Origin: UBA4427 sp045106235
Lineage (GTDB): Bacteria > Myxococcota_A > UBA9160 > UBA4427
Direction of reading: 5' to 3'
Length of the DNA: 64,000 nucleotides
Assembly (NCBI GenBank): GCA_045106235.1
Contig: JBGCEJ010000033.1
Span: forward strand, 1-64,000
This document shows positions 33,201 through 41,317 of this stretch, piece after piece. Position 1 is the stretch's first letter; each line of letters begins with the position of its first letter. Made by a program: the position numbers and the translations under genes. The notes under the pieces were generated by a model. The model worked only from the letters and a program-made list of their open reading frames with translations. It had not been told where the DNA came from and did no database searches.

Positions 33201-33947
33201 ATGACCTACGACTGGCCTGCCGCGCTTGCGTTCATCGGCACTCTGATTGCGTCCACGCTCATCCTGCGGGCCTTGATTTGGCGCGTGACTGAGTTCACCC
33301 AGCTCCGGGAAGAAAATGGCGTGGCCGACAAAAAGAAGATGTCTCGCGAATACTTCCGCGACGCCGTGAAGCGCAACAACAAATCCGGCATGTGGACCAA
33401 TATCGCCTTTTATATCTTGATCCTTCCCTTCACCGTCGGCTTCGGCGCACGCCCCCTCTGGCAGCATCTCGTCGAAATCGTCGCGGTCCTGCTGATCTTT
33501 GATTTCATGTACTACCTGACGCACCGCTTCCTCTTTCACGGAGACCTCCTGCGCAAGGTGCACGCACTTCATCACCAAGCACGCAAGCCGACCTATATCG
33601 ACGCGCTCTACGTCCACCCCCTCGAGACCTTTATCGGACTCTCACTCTTCCTCCTTTCAATCCCGATCGTCTCGCTGATCGCGGGCCAACCCATGAACCC
33701 GTTTGCTGCAGCGATGGCCACGCTCGCCTTCACGCAGCTCAACACGGTCAACCACGCCTGGACGGACCTAACAACTCGAAATCCGAATAGCACCCTCGCC
33801 CCGATCTTCCGCGCCGCGGACTACATCACCGGCGTGCACGCAAGCCATCACATCGACATGACCCATGGCAACTATGCGACGCTGACGATGATGTACGACA
33901 AGCTTTTCGGGACCTTTGAGGAGCCGACCCGGCGCGCGACGCCTTAG
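33201..33947 (+). CDS. Sterol desaturase / fatty acid hydroxylase family protein
   Basis: 248 residues, about 4 membrane segments. Histidine boxes: YYLTHRFLFHGDLL, KVHALHHQARKP and ITGVHASHHIDMTHGNYATL. This is the di-iron membrane hydroxylase pattern. It follows the MarR gene by 65 bases on the same strand, AAAGGAG precedes the ATG, and a regulatory link is possible. It is distinct from the operon copy at 20175 in spacing and length. The lipid substrate is unknown. Confidence 0.92.
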   Translation: MTYDWPAALAFIGTLIASTLILRALIWRVTEFTQLREENGVADKKKMSREYFRDAVKRNNKSGMWTNIAFYILILPFTVGFGARPLWQHLVEIVAVLLIFDFMYYLTHRFLFHGDLLRKVHALHHQARKPTYIDALYVHPLETFIGLSLFLLSIPIVSLIAGQPMNPFAAAMATLAFTQLNTVNHAWTDLTTRNPNSTLAPIFRAADYITGVHASHHIDMTHGNYATLTMMYDKLFGTFEEPTRRATP

Positions 33948-34097
33948 ACCCCCTCACGGGAACAGGGCCTCCGGGGAGCGGGATCTCACCGCCTTGCCCA
34001 TCCCGCCCCATCCGGGCGCGCAAGCAAGCCCCGCCGGGGCGACCTGAGGTTCCTGAAAGATCCGCTAAGCTGCGGCGCCCAAGCAAAGCGGAACCCC

Positions 34098-35795
34098 ATG
34101 ATATCTCTCTCGAACCTCTCTAAATACTATGGCGATCGCGTCCTCTTCGAGAACGTCTCGCTCCAATTCAACCGCGGCGAGCGCTACGGAATCGTCGGCG
34201 CCAACGGATGTGGCAAGTCGACCCTTCTCAAGATCCTCACGGGCGAGGAAGGCGCGACCGACGGCGACATTGCAATTCCAAAGCGCGCCGTCCTCGGCGT
34301 TCTTGGGCAGGACCATTTCCAATACGAGGACACCCGCATCCTCGACGTCGTCATGATGGGCAACGCCCCGCTCTGGGCCGCAATGGCCGAGAAAGAGAAG
34401 ATCCTCGCCAACGCCGAGAACGATTTCGACGGCGACCGCTACTCGGAGCTGGAAGACATCATCCTTCAAGCCGATGGCTACGGTCTGGAATCGCGCGCAG
34501 GGGAAATCCTCGAAGGACTCGGAATTACCACCGCCGTACATGAACAGAACCTGTCCACGCTGTCGGGCGGCTTCAAACTCCGCGTGCTGCTGGCGCAGGT
34601 TTTGGCTGCGGAACCCGACGCACTCCTGCTCGATGAGCCCACGAACCATCTCGACATCTTGTCGATTCGCTGGCTCGAACAGTTTCTCCAGACCTACCGC
34701 GGCGCAGCCATCCTGATCTCTCATGACCATCGTTTCCTCGACACCGTCGCGACGCATATCGTCGATGTCGACTATGACACGATCAAGTCCTACCCCGGCA
34801 ACTATGCCCATTTCATCCGGGCCAAACGAGAAGAACGCGACCGACGCGAAGCCGAGATCACGAAACGCGAAGGCGAAATCGCGGACAAGAAAGCCTTCGT
34901 CGAACGCTTCCGCGCGAAGGCCTCCAAAGCGCGACAGGCCCAGAGCAAGCTGAAGCAAATCGAGAAAATCGATATTGAAGCGCTGCCCGAGAGTTCCAGA
35001 CGCTATCCCAAATTCAAATTCGACCAACGGCGCCCGAGCGGCAAGCAGGTCATCGAACTCGAAGGGATCTCGAAGAGCTACGGCGATAAAGCCGTCCTCT
35101 CGGATGTCGACCTCGTGATTCAGCGCGGTGAACGCATCGCCATCATTGGCCCGAACGGCATCGGAAAATCCACGCTCCTCAAAGTCATGGTTGGCGATAC
35201 GGAAGCCGATTCAGGGGACGTCGAATGGGGATACGAGACGCATCCCGGCTACGTCGCCCAGGACCACAAGGACCAAATCGGCGCGGGCCGCCAAAGCATT
35301 GAAGAATGGCTCGGCGCGTATTGCCCCGCCCAGGGAATTGGCTTCGTGAAGGGCCACCTCGCGACGGTGCTCTTTTCCGGGGACGAGACGAAGAAGAAGC
35401 TCGAAGCCCTTTCCGGAGGTGAAGCAGCGCGGCTGATGTTTGTTCGCCAGACGATCGAAAAACCGAACGTTCTGATCCTCGACGAACCCACAAATCACCT
35501 CGACCTCGAGGCCATCGAGGCGCTGGTCGCCGCGGTGAAGGCCTACGAAGGGACCCTCATTTTCGTCTCTCATGATCGCTGGTTCGTGAACGAACTCGCG
35601 ACTCGAATCGTCGAAATTACGCCCGAAGGAGTGCGTGATTTCGGCGGCAGCTACGATGAATACATCGCGCGCGCGGGAGAAGACCACCTCAACGCAGAAG
35701 AGGTCCTGAAGAAGGCGCGCGAATCGAAGCGGGCCGCGCGAGACGAAGACAAGGACAAGAAAAAGGGACGCGGCAAGGGAACCCGGCGCGACTAA
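34098..35795 (+). CDS. ybiT: ABC-F family ATPase (YbiT-like)
   Basis: 565 residues with two nucleotide-binding domains and no membrane segment. Walker A motifs GANGCGKST and GPNGIGKST, signatures LSGGFKLRVLLAQ and LSGGEAARLMFVR, and Walker B LLDEPTNHLD twice. Between them a charged P-site linker with coiled-coil character (about 235-300) is present. ABC-F proteins act on the ribosome in translation control or antibiotic protection. The C-terminal tail is Lys/Arg/Asp-rich. It ends 23 bases before the converging SDR stop. Confidence 0.93.
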   Translation: MISLSNLSKYYGDRVLFENVSLQFNRGERYGIVGANGCGKSTLLKILTGEEGATDGDIAIPKRAVLGVLGQDHFQYEDTRILDVVMMGNAPLWAAMAEKEKILANAENDFDGDRYSELEDIILQADGYGLESRAGEILEGLGITTAVHEQNLSTLSGGFKLRVLLAQVLAAEPDALLLDEPTNHLDILSIRWLEQFLQTYRGAAILISHDHRFLDTVATHIVDVDYDTIKSYPGNYAHFIRAKREERDRREAEITKREGEIADKKAFVERFRAKASKARQAQSKLKQIEKIDIEALPESSRRYPKFKFDQRRPSGKQVIELEGISKSYGDKAVLSDVDLVIQRGERIAIIGPNGIGKSTLLKVMVGDTEADSGDVEWGYETHPGYVAQDHKDQIGAGRQSIEEWLGAYCPAQGIGFVKGHLATVLFSGDETKKKLEALSGGEAARLMFVRQTIEKPNVLILDEPTNHLDLEAIEALVAAVKAYEGTLIFVSHDRWFVNELATRIVEITPEGVRDFGGSYDEYIARAGEDHLNAEEVLKKARESKRAARDEDKDKKKGRGKGTRRD

Positions 35796-35818
35796 GACTA
35801 AGTCAGGTCGTTTCCGTT

Positions 35819-36655
35819 TCAGATCATGTAGGCGTCGCCCGAGGCCCGCACGGTCAGATCGCTAATCGAAACACCCCAAGGCTGGTTGATCGCAAAGACG
35901 ATCTGGTCTGCAAGAATGTCGGGCGACATTGCGTAGAAGCTGATCTGCTCAGGATCCACGAGCGCAGCCGGCGGGTCTTCCCCGAAGACCTGTCCGAGCT
36001 TCGCGAAATACTCGTCCGCCTTGCTGCCCAGCACACCTTTGACCGCTTCCGGGTTCAGGACCCCCGCCCCAAGTCCCGTTCCCGGAACACCCGTCGGGCG
36101 AATCGTTGTCACCTTAATTCGTCCTTGTGACTCCTGGCGAAGCGATTCGGACAAGACGTTGACGGCGGCTTTCGTCGCGCCGTATACCGCTGCCCCCGCG
36201 ACAGGATAGTTCCCGTACACCGAAGAGATGTTCACGATATGCCCGCGCTCTTGCGCCGTCATCTGGTCGTGCACACAGCTGATCCCGTGCAGCACACCCT
36301 TAAAATTGATGTCGATGCATCGGTCCCATGCCTCGCCTGCGATTTCATGGTCCGCGTAAAGCGCAAGCGGCATAACACCCGCATTATTGACCATGACGTC
36401 GATTGCACCGAACTGTTCTACGGCATGAGAAGCAAGCGCAGCCATCTCGGCCCGGCTCGTCACATCAGCTCGAAGCCCCGTGGCCTCCCCGCCCGCCTCA
36501 ACGATCTCACTCACCGCTTTCGCAACCGCGGCCTCATCGACGTCGGAAACAACGACTCGACCGCCGAGATCGGCGATTTTCCCAGCGACCAGGCGGCCGA
36601 AACCACCTCCACTGCCTGTGATGACGACGACTTTTCCCTGCACATGATTCGACAT
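35819..36655 (-). CDS. SDR-family NAD(P)-dependent oxidoreductase
   Basis: 278 residues. NAD(P) motif TGSGGGFGRLVAGKIADLGG, acidic SDVDE, NNAG in DVMVNNAGVMPLA, catalytic Ser in ISSVYG, and YGATKAAV (Tyr-x3-Lys). Classical SDR length. GAGGAG precedes the ATG. Downstream of the histidine kinase gene only by strand adjacency reversed, so no operon is evident. Substrate unknown. Confidence 0.93.
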   Translation of the reverse strand: MSNHVQGKVVVITGSGGGFGRLVAGKIADLGGRVVVSDVDEAAVAKAVSEIVEAGGEATGLRADVTSRAEMAALASHAVEQFGAIDVMVNNAGVMPLALYADHEIAGEAWDRCIDINFKGVLHGISCVHDQMTAQERGHIVNISSVYGNYPVAGAAVYGATKAAVNVLSESLRQESQGRIKVTTIRPTGVPGTGLGAGVLNPEAVKGVLGSKADEYFAKLGQVFGEDPPAALVDPEQISFYAMSPDILADQIVFAINQPWGVSISDLTVRASGDAYMI

Positions 36656-36731
36656 GGTCTTCTCCTCTTCGGCCGCGGACTATACCCAAAGAGAACCCGG
36701 CTAAGCCGATGCTCGTCCTCGCAGAAGTCGC

Positions 36732-38708
36732 CTAGGCGAGCGGAAGTACGACCTCGAAGCAGGCCCCGGATCGTTCTTCAGCCGACGCGGCGGCGGATCC
36801 TGAGAGGGGATCAAGACATCGCAGATCGCCGCCCAGACTCCGGACGGTCTGGTACGCGATATAGAGGCCCAAGCCTGTCCCGGATCCCACATCGCGGAGC
36901 GTGAAAAAGGGATCAAAGAGCCTTGAGCGGATATCGGCCGGAATTCCTGGCCCCTCATCCCGGATGCGAATCGAAACCTGATCGCGCTTCTCTTCGGAAC
37001 CGTCACTTCCCGCGCCGAGGCCCACGGCCTCGCCATCGCAAGCCGACAGTAAGCGCGTTTCGATATGAATATCGCCACCACCCCGAACGGCTTCGCGCGC
37101 ATTCGACAAAAGGTGGTCAAAGACGTGCCGCAGGGGCTCCGCAGCCGCGGCCACATGGACATCCACAAAGGACTCCGCAATCACCCGCACACCGAGCGTT
37201 CCAGCTGCGCGAGGGCCGTCCGGCTCGAGCTCACTCTTCTCACCGAACGCGCGCTCGCATCCGCGTACACTCTCCTCGAGCAACGGCGCGAGCGCGATGG
37301 GCACCTCGGAAGGCGCCATCGGAAGAGCAAGCCCCCCCATATCCTGAACAATACGAATGGTCCGCTCGACGCCCTCGACCGACTCCGCAACGAGCGCATC
37401 TAAATCGTGGAAGGTCTCGCTGAGCTTCGCCGCGGCCTGCGAATCGAGGCCATCACGGGATGCATCCTCCAACGTCGCTCGATGCGCTCCGATGGCGGCG
37501 AGGTTGGCGCGGACGTAGGCCATCGGGTTATTGATCTCGTGGGCCACGCCCGCAACCAGCTCCCCGATCGAGTCCATCTTGCGACTTTGCTGAAGCTGCT
37601 TCTCGAGCGCTTCTCGCTCGGTGATATCGTCGGCCACGATCAGCGCCTGCCCCTGCCCACCCTCTTCCCCAAGAGGTGAGGCAGTGACGGACCAGACCTG
37701 TGCGGGCTGCGCGGTTGCCACGTTGACCCGATGTACGGCTCGAGTCACCCGGCCTTCGGCAATCGCCCGCCGCGCCGTTTCTAAAATCTCGGAATCCATA
37801 GGAACACCGCGCTCTTTGGCGGACTGAGACAAACCTAACAGCTTCAACATGCGGGGGTTCAGCGCGGAAGCCTTCCCTACATCATCCAAAACGCAGACCC
37901 CGACGGGCGCATGCTGTACGAGGTCGCGGTAGCGCTCCTCACTCTCGGCGAGCAGCGACTCGAGTTGCGTTTCCACGCGTCGCCGACGCTGCGCCATCAG
38001 GTAACTCAGCGTGATGGCAACCACGACGGGACCGAACTCGGCAGCCGCCGGCACCGAAATCACGCTCGCCGACGTCAGAACTGCCGCAATGCCAAGTGCG
38101 GCATACACGCTGAAACTGAGCACAAGCATGCGCCGCTCGCCGACTTCGAGCTGACTCTGGCGGCGCAGTCGCCTCACGCCCCAAACCAGAGCACCCGCGA
38201 AGTAGAGGCTGAGCAGATGGGTAGGCCAAAGTGCGTGGACGGAAAAATGTGCCCGTCCGAAAAAATCAGTTCGCGTTGTGACTTCCGAATCGACGAACCA
38301 GGGCGTCCCGAGGATCCCCACCGTCCAAGCCAAACTGATTGCCGCTAAGACAGTCAGCGCCGAACGGTCCAGGCTCCGACCCCCGAGATTTCGCCCGAAT
38401 CCGATCAGCGCCCAAACCAGATAGGGCCCGACCGCAATCGCCACCTTGCCAGCGAGCAGAGCGTCATCCGGCCGCTCTGTGGTGAGCTGCACGCCCCGGG
38501 CAAGAAGAAAGACGCAGGCCAGCCCAGACCAAATCCCCACCCAAGCATGCGCGTCCCACGACGCGCGGGAGAGCCAGAGATGGAGAATCCCGATCATCAC
38601 CGTGATGCCGATACACACCAGCAGCAACGAAGGCATCCCGCCCAACAATTCACCGAATCCACTCACAGGTAAACCATCGGCAAGACGGACCCAAACTTTG
38701 ACCGACAC
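36732..38708 (-). CDS. Membrane sensor histidine kinase with PAS domain
   Basis: 658 residues from a GTG. Residues about 25-235 contain seven hydrophobic segments like a 7TM sensor; a PAS domain follows (EERYRDLVQHAPVGVCVLDD at about 263). H-box VAHEINNPMAYV near residue 390, N-box HLLSNAREAV, G1 DEGPGIP and G2 GTGLGLYIA. It phosphorylates itself and an unidentified partner. The only receiver-bearing protein nearby is the GGDEF-EAL at 22563. The ligand of the 7TM region is unknown. Confidence 0.92.
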   Translation of the reverse strand: MSVKVWVRLADGLPVSGFGELLGGMPSLLLVCIGITVMIGILHLWLSRASWDAHAWVGIWSGLACVFLLARGVQLTTERPDDALLAGKVAIAVGPYLVWALIGFGRNLGGRSLDRSALTVLAAISLAWTVGILGTPWFVDSEVTTRTDFFGRAHFSVHALWPTHLLSLYFAGALVWGVRRLRRQSQLEVGERRMLVLSFSVYAALGIAAVLTSASVISVPAAAEFGPVVVAITLSYLMAQRRRRVETQLESLLAESEERYRDLVQHAPVGVCVLDDVGKASALNPRMLKLLGLSQSAKERGVPMDSEILETARRAIAEGRVTRAVHRVNVATAQPAQVWSVTASPLGEEGGQGQALIVADDITEREALEKQLQQSRKMDSIGELVAGVAHEINNPMAYVRANLAAIGAHRATLEDASRDGLDSQAAAKLSETFHDLDALVAESVEGVERTIRIVQDMGGLALPMAPSEVPIALAPLLEESVRGCERAFGEKSELEPDGPRAAGTLGVRVIAESFVDVHVAAAAEPLRHVFDHLLSNAREAVRGGGDIHIETRLLSACDGEAVGLGAGSDGSEEKRDQVSIRIRDEGPGIPADIRSRLFDPFFTLRDVGSGTGLGLYIAYQTVRSLGGDLRCLDPLSGSAAASAEERSGACFEVVLPLA

Positions 38709-38722
38709 GGGCCTGCGGGCTC

Positions 38723-38763
38723 AAAAGAAAAAGGCCAGGCGACTCTCAAGAGTCAGCCTGGCC
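38723..38763 (-). terminator. Rho-independent terminator of the PEP-CTERM gene
   Basis: GGCCAGGC (38733-38740) pairs with GCCTGGCC (38756-38763) and, inside, GACTC (38741-38745) pairs with GAGTC (38750-38754) with a single bulged base. On the minus strand the stem is followed by TTTTTCTTTT. It lies 70 bases past the stop of the gene at 38835. Confidence 0.88.
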
Positions 38764-38834
38764 TCATTTCTTTTACAACCGAGCGACTGCACGGCTAAGC
38801 GATTTCGCGACTCCGCGACTTCGCGACTGCGCGA

Positions 38835-39368
38835 CTATCGTCGGCGAAGTCCCGCCAGCACGATGCCCGCTCCGAAGAGCATGGCCGCGCCGGGCTCCGG
38901 CACTGCCGTGACCGGCGAGGGTCGGTTCGGAATATCGATGTCGATGGATCCGAGTCGAATTCGGCTCCACGAGTAGAGCGAAATCGATTCCGTCTCTTCA
39001 TTGTCGAAATGCGCCGTTCGCATTCCGGAATCGCGTCGGCTCCAGCCACGCGCCACGAGCTCTCGCTCGTCACCGGCCGAGACAAGAACGCCACGTCCAC
39101 TCCGAAGTGCGACCTCAACCGAGTTCACAGCGAATGTCTGACCGTCGTTCACGCTGATCGACACGTTGTGTCCCCAGCGAGAGCTGCTCTGGTTGACCGA
39201 GATCGTGTGGTCGCCTGCGTTGATCAGCATGCTGCCACCGTTGAAGCTCGAGAGGTCGATCGAGAGCGCCTGAGCACTACCCGAGACCATCACTACGGCT
39301 GCGATGCCTGCGAGCAATGTCGTGATGCGGCGAAATCCGCCCATAGTTGTCTGATCCAGCTTGTTCAT
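38835..39368 (-). CDS. PEP-CTERM sorted exported protein
   Basis: 177 residues. N-terminal signal sequence (TTLLAGIAAVVMVSGSAQA), a beta-rich Ser/Asn-rich middle, and the C-terminal tripartite sorting tail: AVPEPGAAMLFGAGIVLA then LRRR. This is the exosortase recognition form V-P-E-P, a hydrophobic helix and a basic end. The protein is cleaved and attached to the exopolysaccharide layer in organisms with EpsH/exosortase, which is not in the window. It ends in a clear terminator. Exact role unknown; likely a structural surface protein. Confidence 0.85.
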   Translation of the reverse strand: MNKLDQTTMGGFRRITTLLAGIAAVVMVSGSAQALSIDLSSFNGGSMLINAGDHTISVNQSSSRWGHNVSISVNDGQTFAVNSVEVALRSGRGVLVSAGDERELVARGWSRRDSGMRTAHFDNEETESISLYSWSRIRLGSIDIDIPNRPSPVTAVPEPGAAMLFGAGIVLAGLRRR

Positions 39369-39459
39369 CTCATCAGTTTCCTTAAGTTGAAACCCGTTAT
39401 GTCGCCCGCCTCGACGAGCGCCCTAGCTTATCGCCAGTTCGGCGTAAACGCGCGGCAAA

Positions 39460-39475
39460 TGTGATATTTTTCACG
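39460..39475. promoter_or_regulatory. CRP/FNR-like palindrome
   Basis: TGTGA (39460-39464), TATTTT, TCACG (39471-39475) matches the CRP-type pattern TGTGA-N6-TCACA at 9 of 10 core positions. It lies about 92 bases before the PEP-CTERM start on the minus strand and 100 bases after the position where the sulfatase stop lies. Could be a Crp/Fnr family site. Confidence 0.4.
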
Positions 39476-39480
39476 CTTAT

Positions 39481-39493
39481 CCCCCGAAGGGGG
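39481..39493. terminator. Short C5/G5 hairpin after the sulfatase gene
   Basis: CCCCC (39481-39485), GAA, GGGGG (39489-39493). On the minus strand it lies 33 bases beyond the sulfatase stop at 39527, so it may end that transcript, though no T-run follows on the minus side. Confidence 0.4.
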
Positions 39494-39526
39494 CCATTCT
39501 TTTCCCTCAGGCAACGTGCCGTAAGA

Positions 39527-41197
39527 TCATCTGCAAAGCCCTCCCCCGAGGAATGAATACGGCTCGCAGTCGTAGATCAAACGCCCCGATTCGCCGTGCT
39601 GATAATCCAGCACAGGAATCGCGAATTCAGGGGGCATCCCCGTCGCCGGCGTTTCCTGAAGGGATTCGACCGGAACCGGATAACCCGCCCAATCAATTGG
39701 TGCCCGCCAACCGGGTGGGGGGACCAACTCATGTCGAGTTCCCGACACTGGATAGAGCATTCGCCACTCAAGGATCGCCTGTTCCATTTTCCGCACAATC
39801 TTCGGATGCGCCTCCGCCAGATTATTGTGCTCATTGGGGTCCTTAGAGATCTGGAATAAATGGGTCGTGACCTCCGCGGACAGGAGCCCCTGATCGATTT
39901 CCTGTACGAGCTTCCACTCGTCGTTGAACGCCGTGGTGTTTGTATGCCCGCGAATGGGCGTCTCTGAGGCGAAGAAGAGCAGCTCTTTCCGCGGCGCAAC
40001 ACGCCCCTCGGACAGCGCCGGCCAGAGATTTCGACCATCCAGATCAAATTTCGACTCGACAGGGACCTCCGCCGCCGCGGCAATCGTCGGCAACAAGTCC
40101 ATCGCGGACATGATGCTCTGATTCAACGATCCCGCCTTGAGCGCCCCAGGCCATCTCATCACAGACACAACCCGGATGCCGCCCTCGAACGTATCGCCCT
40201 TGCCGCCGCGCAGCGGAACGTTATCCGCGCCGCCCGTTGCATAGGCGGCACCGCCATTATCACTGAAGAAAAGAACTAACGTCTCTTCTGCGATCCCCTC
40301 GTCATCGAGCGCCGCAAGGACCTTGCCAACCGCTTGATCCATCGCATCGACCACAGCGGCATACACGGGCCGCGCACTCTTCTGCATCGTCATCTTTCGG
40401 ATCATGCGGGAATCGTCGGTCTGCTGACTCCGCGCAGGCTTTCGGTCGTCCCTCATCCCAGCGTACTTTTCGAGCAGATCCTCGGGCGCATCGAGTGGCG
40501 TATGCGGAGCGATAAAAGGCATGTAGAGAAAGAAGGGCTTCTCCTTGTCGCGCTCGCGAATGTACCGCGCGCCTTCATCCCCCAGCAGGAAGGTCTCATA
40601 TCCCTGATCGTCAATCGGCTCGCCGTTGCGCTGGAAGTCGCGGCCTTTCTGGGAAGCGAAGGGCGGGAAATAGCCGACCTCGGTATGCAAATGACCGTAA
40701 AAATGCTCAAAGCCCCGCTGATTGGGATGATAGGTCTCCTGCGCATGACCGAGATGCCACTTTCCCACCATCGCGGTCTGGTACCCCGCAAGCCGGAATG
40801 CCTCCGGCATGAAAAGTTCATCCGGATGAATCCCATTGGTGTGCCACGGCATGATCACGCCATACGCGACGCCTAAGCGCATAGGGTCACGTCCCGTCAT
40901 CAGCGCGGCCCGAGTCGGCGAGCAAATCGGCGTGGAGTAGAAGCGATCAAGCTGAACCCCTTCCGCCGCCAAACGGTCGAGTGAAGGCGTTTCGATGACT
41001 TCCTCACCGTGGTAACCGACATCGGCCCAGCCGAGATCGTCCGCAAGAAAGATAACGACGTTAGGTCGCGCCTCGGCCACGCCGGTCAGCGAGACGAAGA
41101 GCACAGCCAGCGCGAGGGGGCGGGCCAAGATCGAGGTGGAAGCAAGGAAGCGCATCGCCGAGGAGCGGGGCGCACGCCTGCGAAGGAGACCGGTCAT
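39527..41197 (-). CDS. Formylglycine-dependent sulfatase (exported)
   Basis: 556 residues from the ATG at 41197 (AGAGGA upstream). Signal-like N-terminus (LALAVLFVSLTGVAEA), Asp pair in NVVIFLADDLGWADVG, and the sulfatase signature TPICSPTRAALMTGR: Cys92 of C-x-P-x-R becomes formylglycine. GKWHLGH and FFSDNGGA complete the metal and substrate residues. It hydrolyses sulfate esters in the periplasm. The maturase gene is not in the window. An inverted repeat lies upstream (41234). Substrate (polysaccharide or steroid sulfate) unknown. Confidence 0.95.
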   Translation of the reverse strand: MTGLLRRRAPRSSAMRFLASTSILARPLALAVLFVSLTGVAEARPNVVIFLADDLGWADVGYHGEEVIETPSLDRLAAEGVQLDRFYSTPICSPTRAALMTGRDPMRLGVAYGVIMPWHTNGIHPDELFMPEAFRLAGYQTAMVGKWHLGHAQETYHPNQRGFEHFYGHLHTEVGYFPPFASQKGRDFQRNGEPIDDQGYETFLLGDEGARYIRERDKEKPFFLYMPFIAPHTPLDAPEDLLEKYAGMRDDRKPARSQQTDDSRMIRKMTMQKSARPVYAAVVDAMDQAVGKVLAALDDEGIAEETLVLFFSDNGGAAYATGGADNVPLRGGKGDTFEGGIRVVSVMRWPGALKAGSLNQSIMSAMDLLPTIAAAAEVPVESKFDLDGRNLWPALSEGRVAPRKELLFFASETPIRGHTNTTAFNDEWKLVQEIDQGLLSAEVTTHLFQISKDPNEHNNLAEAHPKIVRKMEQAILEWRMLYPVSGTRHELVPPPGWRAPIDWAGYPVPVESLQETPATGMPPEFAIPVLDYQHGESGRLIYDCEPYSFLGGGLCR

Positions 41198-41233
41198 GAG
41201 GCAATTCCTCTCGTTGGAGAGCCGGAAAATGAA

Positions 41234-41251
41234 ACTTATCACACGATAAGT
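41234..41251. promoter_or_regulatory. Inverted repeat before the sulfatase gene
   Basis: ACTTATC (41234-41240), ACAC, GATAAGT (41245-41251): perfect 7-bp arms centred about 45 bases before the sulfatase ATG. Consistent with an operator; the regulator is unknown. Confidence 0.5.
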
Positions 41252-41317
41252 CTCGCCTTCGCAGTATGCCATGACTCACGACGGAGAACACCCCTACCGC
41301 CGCCGCGACGCGCCTAG

